Assembly (NCBI GenBank): GCA_965644295.1
Contig: CBFFRP010000435.1
Span: 62,001 to 126,000 of the forward strand
Length of the DNA: 64,000 bases
Source of the DNA: Paraphysomonas bandaiensis
Taxonomy: Eukaryota; Chrysophyceae
Reading direction: 5' to 3'
In this document: piece after piece, positions 46,042-59,462 of the stretch
How the letters are laid out: each line of letters begins with the position of its first letter
How positions within the stretch are numbered: position 1 is the first letter of the stretch
Position numbers and translations under genes: made by a program
Notes under the pieces: generated by a model
Told to the model about the DNA's origin: nothing
What the model saw: only the letters and a program-made list of their open reading frames with translations
The model's database searches: none

Positions 46042-47528
46042 ATGTCATCAGAATCAGAACCAGAACCAATCAACAGCTGGGGAACGGGCGGTTTGTTCGG
46101 GAACAGGGTTTTAGGATCTCTGTTTCTCACGGCGGCGACCCAGCCCTTTTGTTTGACCTTCTGGTACATTTGCTATGCAAAAGGTGGATCTTTCAGCAAC
46201 TTCTGGGCGGAACTTATGGAAAAGAAGCTCTCAACCTTCACTGATCTGTGGCCAGATCCATTTGACAAAGAAACATGGATAATTATATTGGGATATATGG
46301 CTTTCGAGTTGGCATTGATGCGCTTGATACCAGGAAAAAGATTTGAAGCCACCATTACACCAACAGGCCATGTGCCAGTATATAATGCTAACGGAATGCA
46401 GTGCTATGTTATATCTGTACTAGCCTTACTGCTTTTGGGGTTTTACGTTGATATTGGAATCGTTTATGATAAGATGGGAACTTTTCTTGCTGCAATGAAC
46501 GTCTTTGCACTTGGATTCTGTGCTATGCTGGCGGTTAAAGGTCTTTATTTCCCATCTACTAAAGATTCTGGAAGCACTGGCAATATTATAGTGGATTTCT
46601 TTTGGGGCACTGAACTTTATCCTCGGATTCTCGGATTTGATGTGAAGCAATTCACAAACTGCCGCTTCGGAATGATGTTTTGGCAGCTTGGTATTATCTG
46701 CTATGCCGCAAAACAATACTCTCTTCAGGGATATGTCAGCAGTTCCATGCTTGTTTCTGTTGCTCTACAGACTATATACATTGCCAAATTCTTCTGGTGG
46801 GAAACTGGATACTTCTGTTCTATGGACATCCAGCATGACCATGCCGGGTACTACATCTGCTGGGGTTGCATGGTCTGGTTGCCATCCATGTACACCATGC
46901 ACACATACTTTCTCACGACACACCCTGTCTTACTTTCTGTTCCATGCACCCTCGCTATGCTTGCGGTGGGCATCTTCTGCATATGGTGCAACTATGATTG
47001 TGACAGGTACTTAACGGGCATCCATGCATTATTTGCACTATACATCTTGAGTTGTTTATATATTTCTTAGCATAGTTCTTGCTTTTTTGCTGCTGGTTTA
47101 ATGGTCGTGTTATTGCCAGGCAACGTCAGGTGTTCCGACAGACTTCTGGTAAATCAAAGGTTTGGGGAAAGGAGCCGGACTATATTGTCGCCAAATATGT
47201 GACCAAGGACGGCGAGGAGCGATCTTCTCTCCTACTCGCATCCGGCTGGTGGGGACTTTCTCGGTAATCTCAGTACTAGAATATATGTACTGTATATAAT
47301 GGTTTCTGCAGTCACTTTCACTACATTCCTGAGATCGGAGCAGCATTCATGTGGTGTGTTCCTGCCCTCTTCACTCACCCTCTTCCGTTTTTCTATCCTT
47401 TTTATCTCACCATCCTCCTTGTCGATCGTGCCTGGAGAGATGACAAGCGTTGCGCGGATAAATATGGTGAGGACTGGAAGAGATATTGCGCCAAAGTTCC
47501 CTACAAGATTATCCCTGGTGTAATCTAG
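46042..47528 (+). CDS. DHCR7: 7-dehydrocholesterol reductase-like sterol reductase
   Basis: Three exons: 46042-47006, 47120-47263 and 47312-47528; 441 aa (vertebrate DHCR7 is somewhat longer). Several membrane helices lie in the first half. The C-terminal catalytic region is closely DHCR7-like: ELYPRILGFDVKQF, RFGMMFWQLG, FFWWETGYFCSMDIQHDHAGYYICWG and VWLPSMYT. After intron 1 come VWGKEP…SGWWGLSRHFHYI, then YPFYLTILLVDRAWRDDKRC and KYGEDWKRY…VPYKIIPGVI. This family reduces a sterol double bond with NADPH in the ER. DHCR7 (C7-C8) is favoured over C14 or C24(28) reductases by the TGYF…DIQHDHAGYY block. Introns are 113 and 48 nt. Start chosen at the Met of MSSESEPEP, with no upstream in-frame Met of value. 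Confidence 0.92.
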
Positions 47529-47757
47529 TTGAAAACGAGTTTGTCGGCATGTCTGCAATTCTTTTGCGTGTCATTTACTTAAGATTTTGTTTGTCTTTGG
47601 TATTAGCAATATCGACTCTTCGGTTGCATAAATAACATGACACCTATTTTAAAGGTGGTCGTTGCCTATGATATATTCATCAATTTCCAATTCTTCTCTT
47701 TCAGGTTTGTCTTAACCATCAACCAGGAGGGGCAACAGTATATTGTATTGCAATAGC
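47529..47757. other. 3' flank of the sterol reductase gene
   Basis: No feature recognised. Confidence 0.3.
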
Positions 47758-48028
47758 GAAATATTATTCAACCTAGTCAAATTGGTTGAATTACCTAGTC
47801 ACACTATTTTTGGTGGAATTACCTTGTTAAAGTAATAAATGACTCAACCCAGTCCATTTTGGTTTTTGGTATTCAACCTAGTCGTTCTTATATTCATTGA
47901 TTACAAACTGTGACTGTCTAATGTCTAAGGTACCATCTCACACCACACAATATATTAGTGACTTACAGAGCATCAAAACAAACATTCAAACATAACAATA
48001 AGCCCATATATACATATCTACTTAACAC
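47758..48028 (+). repeat. Interspersed repeat, copy 2 (partner at 29053-29325)
   Basis: See the shared landmarks listed for 29053-29325. This copy has TTCAACCTAGTCAAATTGGT at its start and CTTACAGAGCATCAAAAC near 47963. Confidence 0.7.
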
Positions 48029-48090
48029 AGGTCTGTTGGAATACGTATGGTTCTCTAAGATAGTACTGTAGAATACGTTAAATACAATGT

Positions 48091-48187
48091 GGAAAACAGT
48101 TATACGTAGTCAAAGATACTATATAGTATATAGCTATAACTGTGAAACTGCAGTGTTGTATCATGACGATTCAAGATACGGAAGTTG
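48091..48187 (+). repeat. Interspersed repeat, partner at 38949-39046
   Basis: Carries TACGTAGTCAAAGATACTAT and TGACGATTCAAGATACGGAA, paralleling 38949-39046. Confidence 0.6.
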
Positions 48188-48689
48188 AGCAGTGGTTGAC
48201 ATGAACGAAATAAATTACCATGTTGTTGACATGTTACACATATGACAATACACACAATTATGTATGCAATTATAGTAAAGAGTCTATCTAGTTTAATTAC
48301 CATAAACTTTTCCCAATGACCAATAATCAATAAAGTCAATGTATGACTATCCAGCCTATCTACAGGATATAAATATAATATATAGCGATAGGTCCCTGTG
48401 AGTGTATATATTGTGGATTAAGAGGCTGACTAAAAACAAGAAAGAAGGGCTACAGGTAGAATATAATGAGAGGGAGAGAAGAGAAAAGGAAGACAGAAAC
48501 TACTGAGTAGAAGGAACCCAAAAAGGAAAATGCAAGACAGCTTGTAGCAGTCACATCCGGGACAGTAACTTGAAATGTTGATGTTTCTGCTTGCAAATCG
48601 GAATCTTGGGGATGAAATTATAGTTCACAAAGCTATTATAAACCTAACCTATAGAAATGATTTGCAATTATCTGTTGAATAATGTTACC
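48188..48689. other. Spacer, no gene seen
   Basis: AT-rich, with a purine-rich tract (AGAGGGAGAGAAGAGAAAAGG) near 48470. No coding sequence recognised. Confidence 0.35.
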
Positions 48690-49707
48690 CAGGGCCAGTC
48701 AAAGATATATTGGATTGCAGTATAAGTATTGCAATGATTTATTTTTGCTTGCTACAAACATATTGAATATTACTTTAGCAAAATTTGGCCTCGCAATATA
48801 TTGTAATATATTGATATATTATATATTGCTCATGCTAGTGCGTCTTAGAAAATATACTTGATTAATCATAAACGACTCTTCATAATCACATACAACTCAT
48901 CTATACTTTTATAACATCGAACAAATATGATAACTACTGCAACGAAGAACTCTATTTATACTCAATATTAAAAATATCGTACTGTCTGACTCTGTCAAGC
49001 TATTCACCAAATATCACCATATCTGCCCAAACTATTATACTGAACTATCACTGTACAGTGTACAGTATACGGTCCAAACTATTCGGCCATCATTTCTTTC
49101 ATCATATTTATTACGTGCAATATGCATGTGAACAGGCGAAGAAACCGTTTGTTCTTAATACTTTAACAGTATAAAGTCGGATGAAGAAAGCTGACTCAAT
49201 GAATAGGGCCGTCGAAGTGGCATATGTAAGAAACGCTGCTGCTGCTTTTGAAAGCCATATAGAGCCAGCAAGAAGATATGACGGCAGCTTGACACCCAAT
49301 ACCGTTCGACCAAGCTCATATATAGCACAACAAACATTGTGGAGCGTTTGCTCAGCAAATCCAAGGAATGACCCCACGACGCCTCGAACTGCTGCTGTTC
49401 CTTCGATTCAACAAGCACTTGTAGACCGCGAAGACAGTGCAACAGGTCATCGATGATGGACTGTTCGATCATAAGAATGTGGACGACAGTGACGATAAGA
49501 ATATGAGTTGGAACACTTAGAGTACTAGTAATGTTGTAACCTCTACACCTCTACTAATAACTAGTTTCTACCGATCGAGCTCATTTCTTCTTCTTAGCGC
49601 CCAATATATATCAATATATTGCAGTATAATTAATAATTATCATTGGTCTTGAAGATAATATTATTATTTTTTTATTTTTGCTTGCAATATATTATTGACT
49701 GGCCCAT
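48690..49707 (+). mobile_element. Internally deleted hAT-type element with 8-bp target duplication
   Basis: Left end CAGGGCCAGTCAA at 48690; right end TTGACTGGCCC(AT), where the last two bases have mutated from TG. Flanks ATGTTACC (48682-48689) and ATGTTAGC (49708-49715) match at 7 of 8 positions. It is collinear with 39665-41240 but lacks internal blocks, for example the sequence between the TTCACCAAATA and ATCGCCATAT landmarks of the longer copy. The coding-like block RAVEVAYVRNAAAAFESH is retained. Confidence 0.85.
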
Positions 49708-49715
49708 ATGTTAGC

Positions 49716-51062
49716 TAATGCCTGTGTTCTTTGTCCACTTTGGTCTTGAGGTACAATAGCATTATCCGATAAGAGACAATGCCACCATAATACGAAAACC
49801 AGTATACTTACTTCATTAGTTGCTAGTAGGTACAACTGAAATACAATCCAGTTACAATTATAATTAGCTGGCGATACTATGTTCAACAGAGAATAACATC
49901 GAATGGTATATCACGTATATACTTGGGTGTATTCTATGGTTACCAATTCTATGGTTTGCTATGCTAAAATGCGTGAGGTTAACATGAACTGCTTAAGAAA
50001 ACTGCTCCCTTGGATGTTGACACTCTTTACACTCGTTGGTATCTCTATACAGTCCCTGCCGGGCACGGAAGTGGACACAACACAGAAACAGTTTCTTCAT
50101 TCGCCTTGCCAGCCAGAGTGAACACACCCGCTTTGCCCTTCCAATTCTTGCAACCCAAATAGCTACAATTACCATTTGTATACGCCCGATAAAATTGATA
50201 GTTCCTCAGAGATTAGTATAAGCGCATAGAGAAATACAGCTACCTGAGGAGCACTTTTCGAGATATATATATTGTTCTCAGGAGAATTACTTCGCACTGC
50301 CTAAGTGCCCATCCCAGAACTATCTTAAACTACTATTAATGTCCATTAATGTCTTTAGACTGGAATGGTACAAATGTAGTAGTCCGAGTCTTGGTCATGG
50401 CGTCTTCTGGCTATTCGCTTATGATCTTGAAATCGTTTAGAGAAGTCAATGAGAGAACACAATTCAGACTTTACGCAAAAACTAGTTGTAGTAATTGCAC
50501 AGTACTCATATATGGGAGAGTCCAGCTGTATACTAACCTTTAGAGGGCTTCATATCTATACTTCACGGCATGGATGTGGATCAGTAGAGCTGTGAGAGGA
50601 CTCGAGGGATTTGAATGAGATATGAAAACATGTGATATAATGAAAGAAGCACTGTGTGTTATGAAAATCTGGCTGCATATTCATGTCCAGTGCTCCATGA
50701 TTGCCATACCTGTGGATAGGACGATCATTACTCTCAGCTCAACTGTTAGGTCAGCTCAAGTGTTGCTTGTCTGATTGTATTGTTCATTCCTACAGCAGTA
50801 TGTCACTTAAACGAGATAAAAAATGAGAGTTTTAGAATCACATTTTTAAACTTTTTACAAAAAAATAGAGTTACAGTCTCAAAAAACACACACTATTACA
50901 AACTAGCAAACTAGGCAACTTGAGTGATGTGATATGGTGGTCAGAAGAAGAAACATTGAATCTCGACCATCACAGTTCATACTATTCCCATTTCATCTTG
51001 TATAGTTGAGTCTATGTGATTTATTTCTTTTGAGGGAACAGTTGGTTGGCATTCCAATCACA
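49716..51062. other. Spacer upstream of the BLTP2-like gene
   Basis: No recognised gene. Short ORFs at 49900-50540 have no family. The last 250 bp, with A/T tracts near 50815-50885, presumably include the promoter of the gene at 51063. Confidence 0.35.
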
Positions 51063-54000
51063 ATGCTACCTCTTGACCAGTTGAATGTGCGGATAATAAT
51101 TGTAGTTGTTGCTGTTGGAATCTTCAGCGCAATAGTCACAGGCTTTTATTATTATTCCCAATCTATTATGAAACAATTTAGAAAAACTGCTGTGTCAATT
51201 GTAGCCAAAGAATTTGATGTCGGAAGTGTGTCTTTTAGCCCGACATTTCGAGTTACTGACTTCAAAATAACCACTCATGCTACATCAGATATGCCGCAAG
51301 TAAGCATTGCAATAACGATTTTAGAAATTGAAACTCACTTGGAAGAATGGCTTAACTTTAGTTTCATGAATAACTTAGTGACTATAAACATTTCTGGCAT
51401 GTCTGTCCATGGACCGTGCTTTGCTTTGAAGGATCTATTGGATCCCCCTGCAGTTCCTAGATCGAAAAGTAATTCACGCCTCTCTGTTGTACATAAATTC
51501 GCAACTTGCTTTGAGATTAATGTTACGGATATTACAGTACATATGAATTTCCCATCGATAGAAACTTCAGTTCTGGCTACGGCACCCTCCATGCAGGTTA
51601 CGTGCTGTTTGGACAAGAATGACCACAATGCACTTGTAGGATGTGCTCACATCGACAGTGGCAATATCGTGGTTACTAGCGGTAATGACACAGCTGTAGA
51701 TTACTGTGGTAATGAAGCGGATATAAAAGTGTCCTTCAACATCCCAACTGGCATGATGGAGATATCAGTGGAGTTGCATGGAAGAGAAGTCATGACATTA
51801 CGTAATCAAGAGTTTCTTAGTTTCTTTTCTGCATTCCAAACAGCAGACGACGACTCCATCGAAATCAAGCTAGCACAAGGTCTTCAAACAGGCGGGAAAA
51901 TGAAGGTCATTTGCTTGCATATGGACGACATGATTCTGTGTATTAAGGACATCAGGAGCGAGGTGGCACTGATGATGGGCATGGAGGATGTCAACGTGAG
52001 CCTCTCTACCACAAAGCTGGAGGTCAGCGACAAGGCCTTATTATTCCGTGAGAAAGAGTTCAAATGGGTACACCCCTCTGAATGTGTAGATCTTGAAAAA
52101 GTTATAGCTGTAGATATTGGCCAAATGCGGTGGATAGGGCAGAGAGGTTGTGAGGTATCCGGGTTGCGATTGTGCATTCGGAAACATGTTGTCAACAGTG
52201 GTGACTTCACAGATACGGAGACTATGACCGTCTCTGTGGACGAGATTCTCTTCCCTTGGATCGGGACACTTTTCTTGGACTGGTTGCTTATCTTACAGGA
52301 TATATCCGATAGTGTCCCCTCGTCCAGGTTTGGACACCATAAACGTGCGAAAATGACTGTGAAGGTCGATCTATTGCAGATGTGTCTGTCCCCTGAGGAC
52401 AACGACGCCGAGCAGAGTGTGCGCTTTACGTTCCACAATCTGACCGTTAGCAAGACTCAGACTGCGCGATCTAGTCGAAGTGACTTTAATTTGCACGCAG
52501 ATCAGCTGCACATGTTAACCGCGCGTAGTGTGAGGAGTCTACGAGACCGATTCAATGTAGCAGAGGAAGCCGGACTTGCAGCCTACCAGCTATGTGTATT
52601 GTACCAACTAATGGATTTATGTGTGTCTTTTTCTTTGGGGGACGAATTTGACATGCATTCGGTCGGTATTGCGGAGTTTCATATTGTAGAAGATACGCAT
52701 CGGAGAAACAGCCCTCAAGGTTCCGATGCTCGTCCTCGTATTGTTCCTGTGTTCCATCTAGATGCAATAGCTGTGAAAGCTGCTCCGTCGTGCATTAATG
52801 TGTCTATTGAAAGCATGCGTGGAGTTGTTGGCTGTGCGTCTCTGTTAAAGTGTTTGTGTACTTATGAGATGATAGTGAAGGTACAGGAGAGAGTTACATT
52901 CAAGATGGACAAGCTGAAAGAGAACGATAATTTTCCTGATATTATTTCCAGCAATGGCCAAAGCGTATCGTCATGTCATCCAGTGTCTAATAATAGAGAC
53001 ACGCTATGTACTAGACGAAGTATTCCTTCAAAGCGTACCTCGACTGCATCGTCTATGACATCAGAATCCACGAAGACGAGTTCTCGTCTCCGTGTACAAT
53101 CCCAGGAGACTTTTATCTCGCATACCACTGCAGAGGAAGATGCCAGTAAGTGTGCTCTCCCCGAGAATTACAGAACAACTATTGTAAAGTGGTCGACAGT
53201 GGATGTGACTCTTTGTCTCACGCCACCTGAGGAGACAGAACTCACAATGCGACTCAATTTCTCTGACCTTCATTACACATCGAACCCTGGCGGACCAGAT
53301 ATATTGATGGAGCAGCTGACGATACGTGTGAACGGGTGCCAACAGTACAATTTTTTAACAATCAAAAGTTTTGCAATGGAGAGTAAAAAGATTAAAGCGA
53401 AAAGGAAAAAGCGTTTTAATCCCAAGAAGCGACTGGACGTTTGCGAAACGAATGAGTCAGCTGTAATTGAGGTAGGCTCTTTGGATTTGTAATATCATTA
53501 TGAGTTAACTATTGTGCGTAGAGTATTGTATCTCACACAAGTATTACGATTGAAGATATGGATTTCAACATTCATTCTGAAATGAATCTTAGTCCTACAT
53601 TAGATGCAGCTTTGCTTCAAAAAGAGGCACTCTCAAATGCCCTTGTGTCACCTCTGAATTCTGCGGACGATAGTGATACTGAGTTCTCTACATTGCATGT
53701 GCAGATCGGGCGATATGTAATGATCGTACACGCTCTTTATAATGACGTTGCTCACAATTCATTCGCCAATGTTTCCTTCAACTCTATGGATCTCCTGCTG
53801 GAAAGCCATCTGGACCAACGTGATATCATGCAGAAGATTGCTGCTATGGACACAAATGCACTGACTTCAATGCAATACACAAATGTCAGTGGTGGCAAGT
53901 TGCAAGCTTCGTGGAAAGAGTTCGTTGTCGAGTTTAAAATGCTGAATAAACCATATATATCTGCATATAATTGGAACATTGAAGGATATTTGTACAGTGC

Positions 54001-57000
54001 TGCTGCGCATGATGGACGAATTAATGTCAAACAAGAGTTCACTCAACTTTCGGAGTGCATGAATAGTTACATTGACGTAATTAAGGACGACGGAAATAGT
54101 CGTTCACCGGCAGTATGCCCGCCAATTAGAGGAATGACGAAACAATCTCCAGCTCCATCGAAAATGTACGCAAATGTAACAGTATCTTTTTCACTTTTAG
54201 AGGTGAACACGGAGGTGGAAACCGACAACATGATGGAAGCTTTCATGGAAGAGATAGATAGGTGCCTGCCTCCGAATAGTGACACATCCCCACCTTTACA
54301 GTGGTGGGACAGTGTGCGGTACTGGACCCATGGATCATGCGTTCTGCTAATAGATCATCTTGTGTTCGCTACGTCGAGACTAACAGAGCTGAAGGCCCCC
54401 ATCAAGGTCGAAATTTCAATGCACAAGATATATATGAGTGTGAATCGGTGCTCCTTCGAAATGCGTGGGCATAATTTGAATGTTGGCGTTGAATATGATG
54501 ATGTCTTCAAAGCCCGACGGCGACAAAACCGCCGTAGTTCCCGTAAGATAGTCAGGAAGCCAAGTAAAGATAGACACACGTGGTGCCTTTGCCGCATACC
54601 GGTGTTTTCATTTTCTTTGGCACATCGGTCGAGCATTCTGGGTTATCCAAGTTATGATCACCATGATGTGTACTGCCGTCCGGCTGATGCATCTTTAGGT
54701 GATCGCTTTGCACATTTTCGTATGCAACGAAACTGTTCCTTATGGGGTGTGCATGTCACTTGCAGTGACTCACGCACTGAATGTATTTCCATATTCCTGA
54801 GGTTGGATGTTCTGAGCAGACTTAAATCTGCATTTGGTGCTCATAGTAGCCCATCAACTGACAACATTTATGCACACTCTCCTAATGAATCATCAAGATC
54901 GATGAGTAACAATGCGCAAATGTCTGACATCATGGAATGTATATCATCGTTAGATATTCATGCTAGTCTGGATGAGTTTATTGCGTGCAGCTGGCCGAGT
55001 GAGATTTCTCTTGACGGTGTAGTTTTCTCACAGGATAGTATGCACATAGATATCCGCCTTGAGCAAGATTCTTCCTTCGATCAACCGTCAGCAGAACACA
55101 TTTCCAGCGCCGAGGTTTGCTCAAGCATGTCACCTGGACTGCAGTTGGAGTCCATCCGTGGGGATATTGAGCACGTGGATGTATTTATCAGAGAGTGGAG
55201 AATAGATAAGCCTGGACGAGAAACTTATGAATGTCTCACTGTTGCTGAGATCTCCAGCCTTTTTGGTGCTATTCACAAGCTTGCACATGCATCTAAAGTA
55301 ACTTTGAAGTTTGATGATGAGACCGCGAATGGCGATGTCGTGTCAAATACACCCCCGTCTCCCCATCGAGCTGCTCGGAATCATAGATCTGCAGAGCGCT
55401 TCCCGTCTCAGAGCCCCCTGGGCGATGTGCCCAAAAATGTGTCAGTTCTTTCTTTCCGTGCGAATCACGCGACGTTTGCACCGCCTGATATTGCACTACC
55501 ACGGAAAAAAAGCAGTCGACGTAGCACCCATGCTCTAGATCTGATCGCCAGAAGCCCCTATCAGACCCGTCCCAATCGGGCTACTTCTAGTGGTAGTATT
55601 GATGAGTATGCGCCCACGAAAGGGCATAAGATATGGGATGTGAAGGTTGTAGATATCCGCCTACTGTGGACAATCACTCTGCGTGATATGATGTCGTCCT
55701 TTGCTGCGCGATGCTCAGAAATTCTAGCTTCATCTGATACAACTTTTAACAGTCCAACACCTGAAGAAACAACCACGCGAGAACCTGGGCTACCACGCAG
55801 TTCCAGCATGGACGATTCGCTTATGATGAAAACTCCAACTCCGAAATTGTCCGCGATACCGGAGTCTGCAGATGATCTTGTGGACGACATTCCCAGGACA
55901 GCGAGGACCCAGAAGCGAGCTTCGCGACGGACGGACAAAGCGACATTAGCAGATTTTTTAGCTGACAGTAGTTTAAAAGACTCGAAGCCAGCGCAATCGT
56001 TAAGTCGGAGGCAGTCAGGCGACCTTGATCTCGTCAGTTGGTACCTGTCAGATCCGTCTTCAGAACAGCCCAAACGCATTTCTGGCCACGGTCCTACTTT
56101 TGTAGGAGAGGATTCTGGTATTTCATCAAACAAGAAAAAACGGAGAAATAATCGCCGACTAAGCATTTTAAATATGAATCTGGACGAAGCTGACACATCA
56201 GCAGATATAATTGACCCGGAATCCCCTCTCGGGGAGTCTCCTGAAATTGAAAAGCTTCTATCACGAAGTACATCAATGGGCAGTCGAAGAATTGCGCACC
56301 GATCCGCGAGTGTTGATAATTCTGTCATCCTTCCTATCAGAAACGCTAAAGAGGGCAACAGGTCAAAAATGAAAAATCACTTTCAACGTTTTCTTGTTGT
56401 TGAGCTACAGGACCCTCAAGTTAATTTCTTGGACGAGAAAACACAAAGCACACTTCTTATTGTGGTTTCAGGTTCTTCTACTTTGGTGGGAAAGAAGCAC
56501 TCTGCCGCAACTGTTACACTACAAGGACTGGGAGAAATTGAGGAGCCGAAGAAAAAAGTGAATGTTCGACTCCGCATGGACGGTGTCAGTGCATTCACAT
56601 GCTCCACGGCTCAAGATGACACATTAAACATTGTCAATTGGAAAGCTCTTGACCACACGGAGATTATGGCATCATCTACTCACAAGAAATTTCAATCGGA
56701 AAGATTTGCCACAAATTTTGATTGGATGCGACGATCACGGCAACATGCACGCAAAAACGTGGCAACGAAATCATATGTCGACAGCACATCTTCTATGCTC
56801 AAACAGGTAGTCGAGAACTTTCAAATAATAGCTATGCACACGTACTACGAAGATATCACTGTTGAAGAGGCGAGTAAGATGTACATACATCGCACCCGGG
56901 AAGAGCTGATGAGCTCATACATGCTAGACCTACCCGAACTCTGTCTGAAAGTTGATGCCGGGCAATTTTATTTCTTTATTAACGCTATTAGAAACGTTTT

Positions 57001-58721
57001 ATTAGCCCCACCTCCTGTTCAACCTGACAAAGCTGACGAGGAAGATCTGGACAAAGATACCAAGGAGGGAATCATACGAATGCAGAGTAAGGAACCCGCA
57101 GCGCTATCACTGGATAGCCGATCGGGGAGGAATGAGATTCGCGCTGCCGTAGAACAGAACCTACCTTCTATCCCCGAGGGTGAATTGTGCATGGCGCAGT
57201 CAGTGGAATACTTCATTGGTCGTGGAACATGGCTGTTGTGCTCCGAGAGCAACAATAGTGAAGTGTTACTCGAAGTGGGGTTCATGGGACTCTTAGGGAC
57301 ACATTCATTTCACGAGGACAGGTAATCGAGTGTATGTATAAGATAGAAATATATATTGATTATAGTTGTGTATATGTTTGAAAATTTTATGGCGTGGTGT
57401 ACTTCTAAGAATATATATAATTTTATCTGTTACCAGATCGTCCTCTTCCGTTTTTGAGATTCAAAGATTCTGGATCAGAGATAACGTTGGTACCAAGATG
57501 GGAGTTAGTCGCCACACTGCTTCTGGTACCATCGATAATGAGTCTGACCGTACTGGTTGGGCTATGATGCCTGTGCTTCTTAAGGACGACGCTTGTTTGC
57601 GATGTAATGCCAAGTTTGATGTAAAAAAGAACTCTTCAGATTCGTGCCGCTGTCATGTGGATGGGGAAGGTATTCCATTGCTACACATGGTCATTATGTT
57701 TTGACCACGCTCTTAATTACTGTGTCTGTATTTGTCTCTATTGTATTTGTTCTCTAATTGATGGAAACACATAGGAGTGGAAGGCCAATTTCGTGAAATG
57801 CTCGTCAGCGACTCCTTCTCGAATGAGCAGGTACTTCAGCAGTGCTGGACATGCTGTAGAAACCCCAACCGGGATGCCCCAGGGTGTTTCGTACGCCCCC
57901 ACATATGCAAGGAAAGAATGCTTTCCATACGGGCCGAAGCGAACCCCCCAGTGGTCGTAGATGATATCGATGTTACTATTTTCCAAACACTCGAAATTAG
58001 TGTGTTTCCCGGCGCGGAGTACTTCATCGAGGTTCAGGTCATGAGCCAGGTAGTAGATATGCTCCACCAATATTTCGCATTCTCTGATCAAGTGATGCAC
58101 GACGAAGAGGACGACAATATGCGTGATGTGGAAGGGAATGGAGTAGTGGGTGTAGAAAGTACGCATGCTGAAGCCAGTTTGGAAGCAACTTCATCTATTC
58201 TGGATAGAAGTGAGTTTTTACAGGCCTCCTCCACCCTGCGCTCCGACTCCGTCGCCAGTGTGGAGTCCGTCACATCTACGTCTTCCCGAATAAGCGATGT
58301 AAGTACTCGGCCTCGACGGGGAAGAGTGGCAACTGGGGTAAGACATGGTTCCATGGATGATAGCGGCGGTTCAACCGACATCACGAAACAGAAGGGTAAG
58401 GCGAAAAGGGAGGCGCTCTTCATAAAATATATGAGAGTAGGAAATATCAACGTCAAAGTCAGCACTGTAGGCTTTGCGTTTAATGTTGACGAGTACCAAG
58501 CTGTTGTCAATGAGTTTAGAATGAGAAATAAGGTCCTTGATTGGCATAGATTGATATGGAAGTTTGAGATGCATGCAATGCTGTGTGTCACTTCTCACAC
58601 GGCAAGCAACTCCATGAATAAGTTGTGGGAACTGATGTTCGGAAAGCAAGAGGACGACCGAAAGGCTTTAGACCGTGACGATGACGTCACAAAAAAGTTT
58701 TTATTGTTAGGACCGCCGTAG
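51063..58721 (+). CDS. BLTP2 / FMP27 / SABRE-like bridge lipid-transfer protein
   Basis: Four exons: 51063-53488, 53542-57321, 57437-57669 and 57775-58721, with introns of 53, 115 and 105 nt; 2461 aa, frame exact. It starts with a single N-terminal membrane anchor (IIIVVVAVGIFSAIVTGFYYY) followed by beta-rich repeats typical of RBG-fold lipid bridges. Family landmarks near the end include LRMDGVSAFTC, DHTEIM, THSFHEDRSSSSVFEIQRFWIRD, TIFQTLEISVFPGAEYFIE, FIKYMRVGNINVKVS and a C-terminal NEFRMRNKVLDW block. Family members span ER-plasma-membrane contacts and move phospholipids. An unusual Cys/His module straddles exons 3-4. Long Ser/Arg-rich loops (around 55300-56340) look disordered and phosphorylatable. 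ATG at 51063 is preferred; the upstream extension lacks a Met. Confidence 0.88.
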
Positions 58722-58974
58722 CATTGTTTGTTTACATGTGTGATTCTGGAGTCATTCAGATCACACGTTATTTACTCCTCGTTATGTTATTGATGTATAT
58801 ATGAGTAAGTGCTGATATATCGAAAGCGCTTAGTGTAATAACCAGCCAATTGGTTATGATGAGGCCTAGGGCAAGATGCACTTGTATCACATTATGACAC
58901 ATTTGTCAAATGAGTAATCGTGGCCACCCACCAAGTCATGTGGTGCACATGAATGGTACATTTTTTTTAGAATT
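58722..58974. other. 3' flank of the BLTP2-like gene
   Basis: Nothing recognised apart from probable 3' UTR. Confidence 0.3.
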
Positions 58975-59101
58975 GGGCATTACACTAAAGTTAAACCTGC
59001 TCTACACATAAACCTTAAATTTTCATTGTTGCACACAAGCAACGTACTACTTTCAAGTAAGAATAATAATTAATTTAACACTTAACAACATATTCATGTA
59101 G
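58975..59101 (-). repeat. Older copia LTR fragment, left part
   Basis: Parallels the end region of the younger LTR to its right (landmarks CTGCTCTACACATAAACCTTAA, CTTTCAAGTAAGAA, CATATTCATGTAG) with many differences. The younger LTR is inserted at its TGTAG, and CATC continues on the other side at 59463. Confidence 0.6.
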
Positions 59102-59457
59102 TGTTAGAATTGAACTTTTCACTGAACTTAACTTTGCTCTACACGTATACCTTAACCTTGCTATATTGAACACAGTGCACTTTCAAGTAAGAAATTATAA
59201 TTATTATTCTGAACACTTCACTACATATTCATGTAACATCTGATGAAACATCTGTTCTCAGCAACATCTTTTTGTCATATATTCATCAGTAAGTTCAATA
59301 TCTTGTATAGTCACACATCAGTAACCAGTAACTGAATTTAATTCCTTTGTACCTATAATCACCCATTACACCTATGAGTTGACTTCACCCATTGCACACT
59401 AATAACTCACTTCAATTGCACAATATATATTATCACATCATATTGCAGAACTCAACA
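59102..59457 (-). repeat. Solo copia-type LTR, minus strand, 5-bp target duplication
   Basis: 356 bp reading TGTTAGAATT…CAGAACTCAACA on the plus strand. Its reverse complement matches 16539-16895 closely. The direct repeat TGTAG flanks it (59097-59101 and 59458-59462). Confidence 0.9.
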
Positions 59458-59462
59458 TGTAG

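Noticed and set aside
55561-56358. 265-aa antisense ORF inside the BLTP2-like gene
   Set aside because: Lies opposite a Ser/Arg-rich coding region, where antisense stops are rare; composition mirrors the sense strand.
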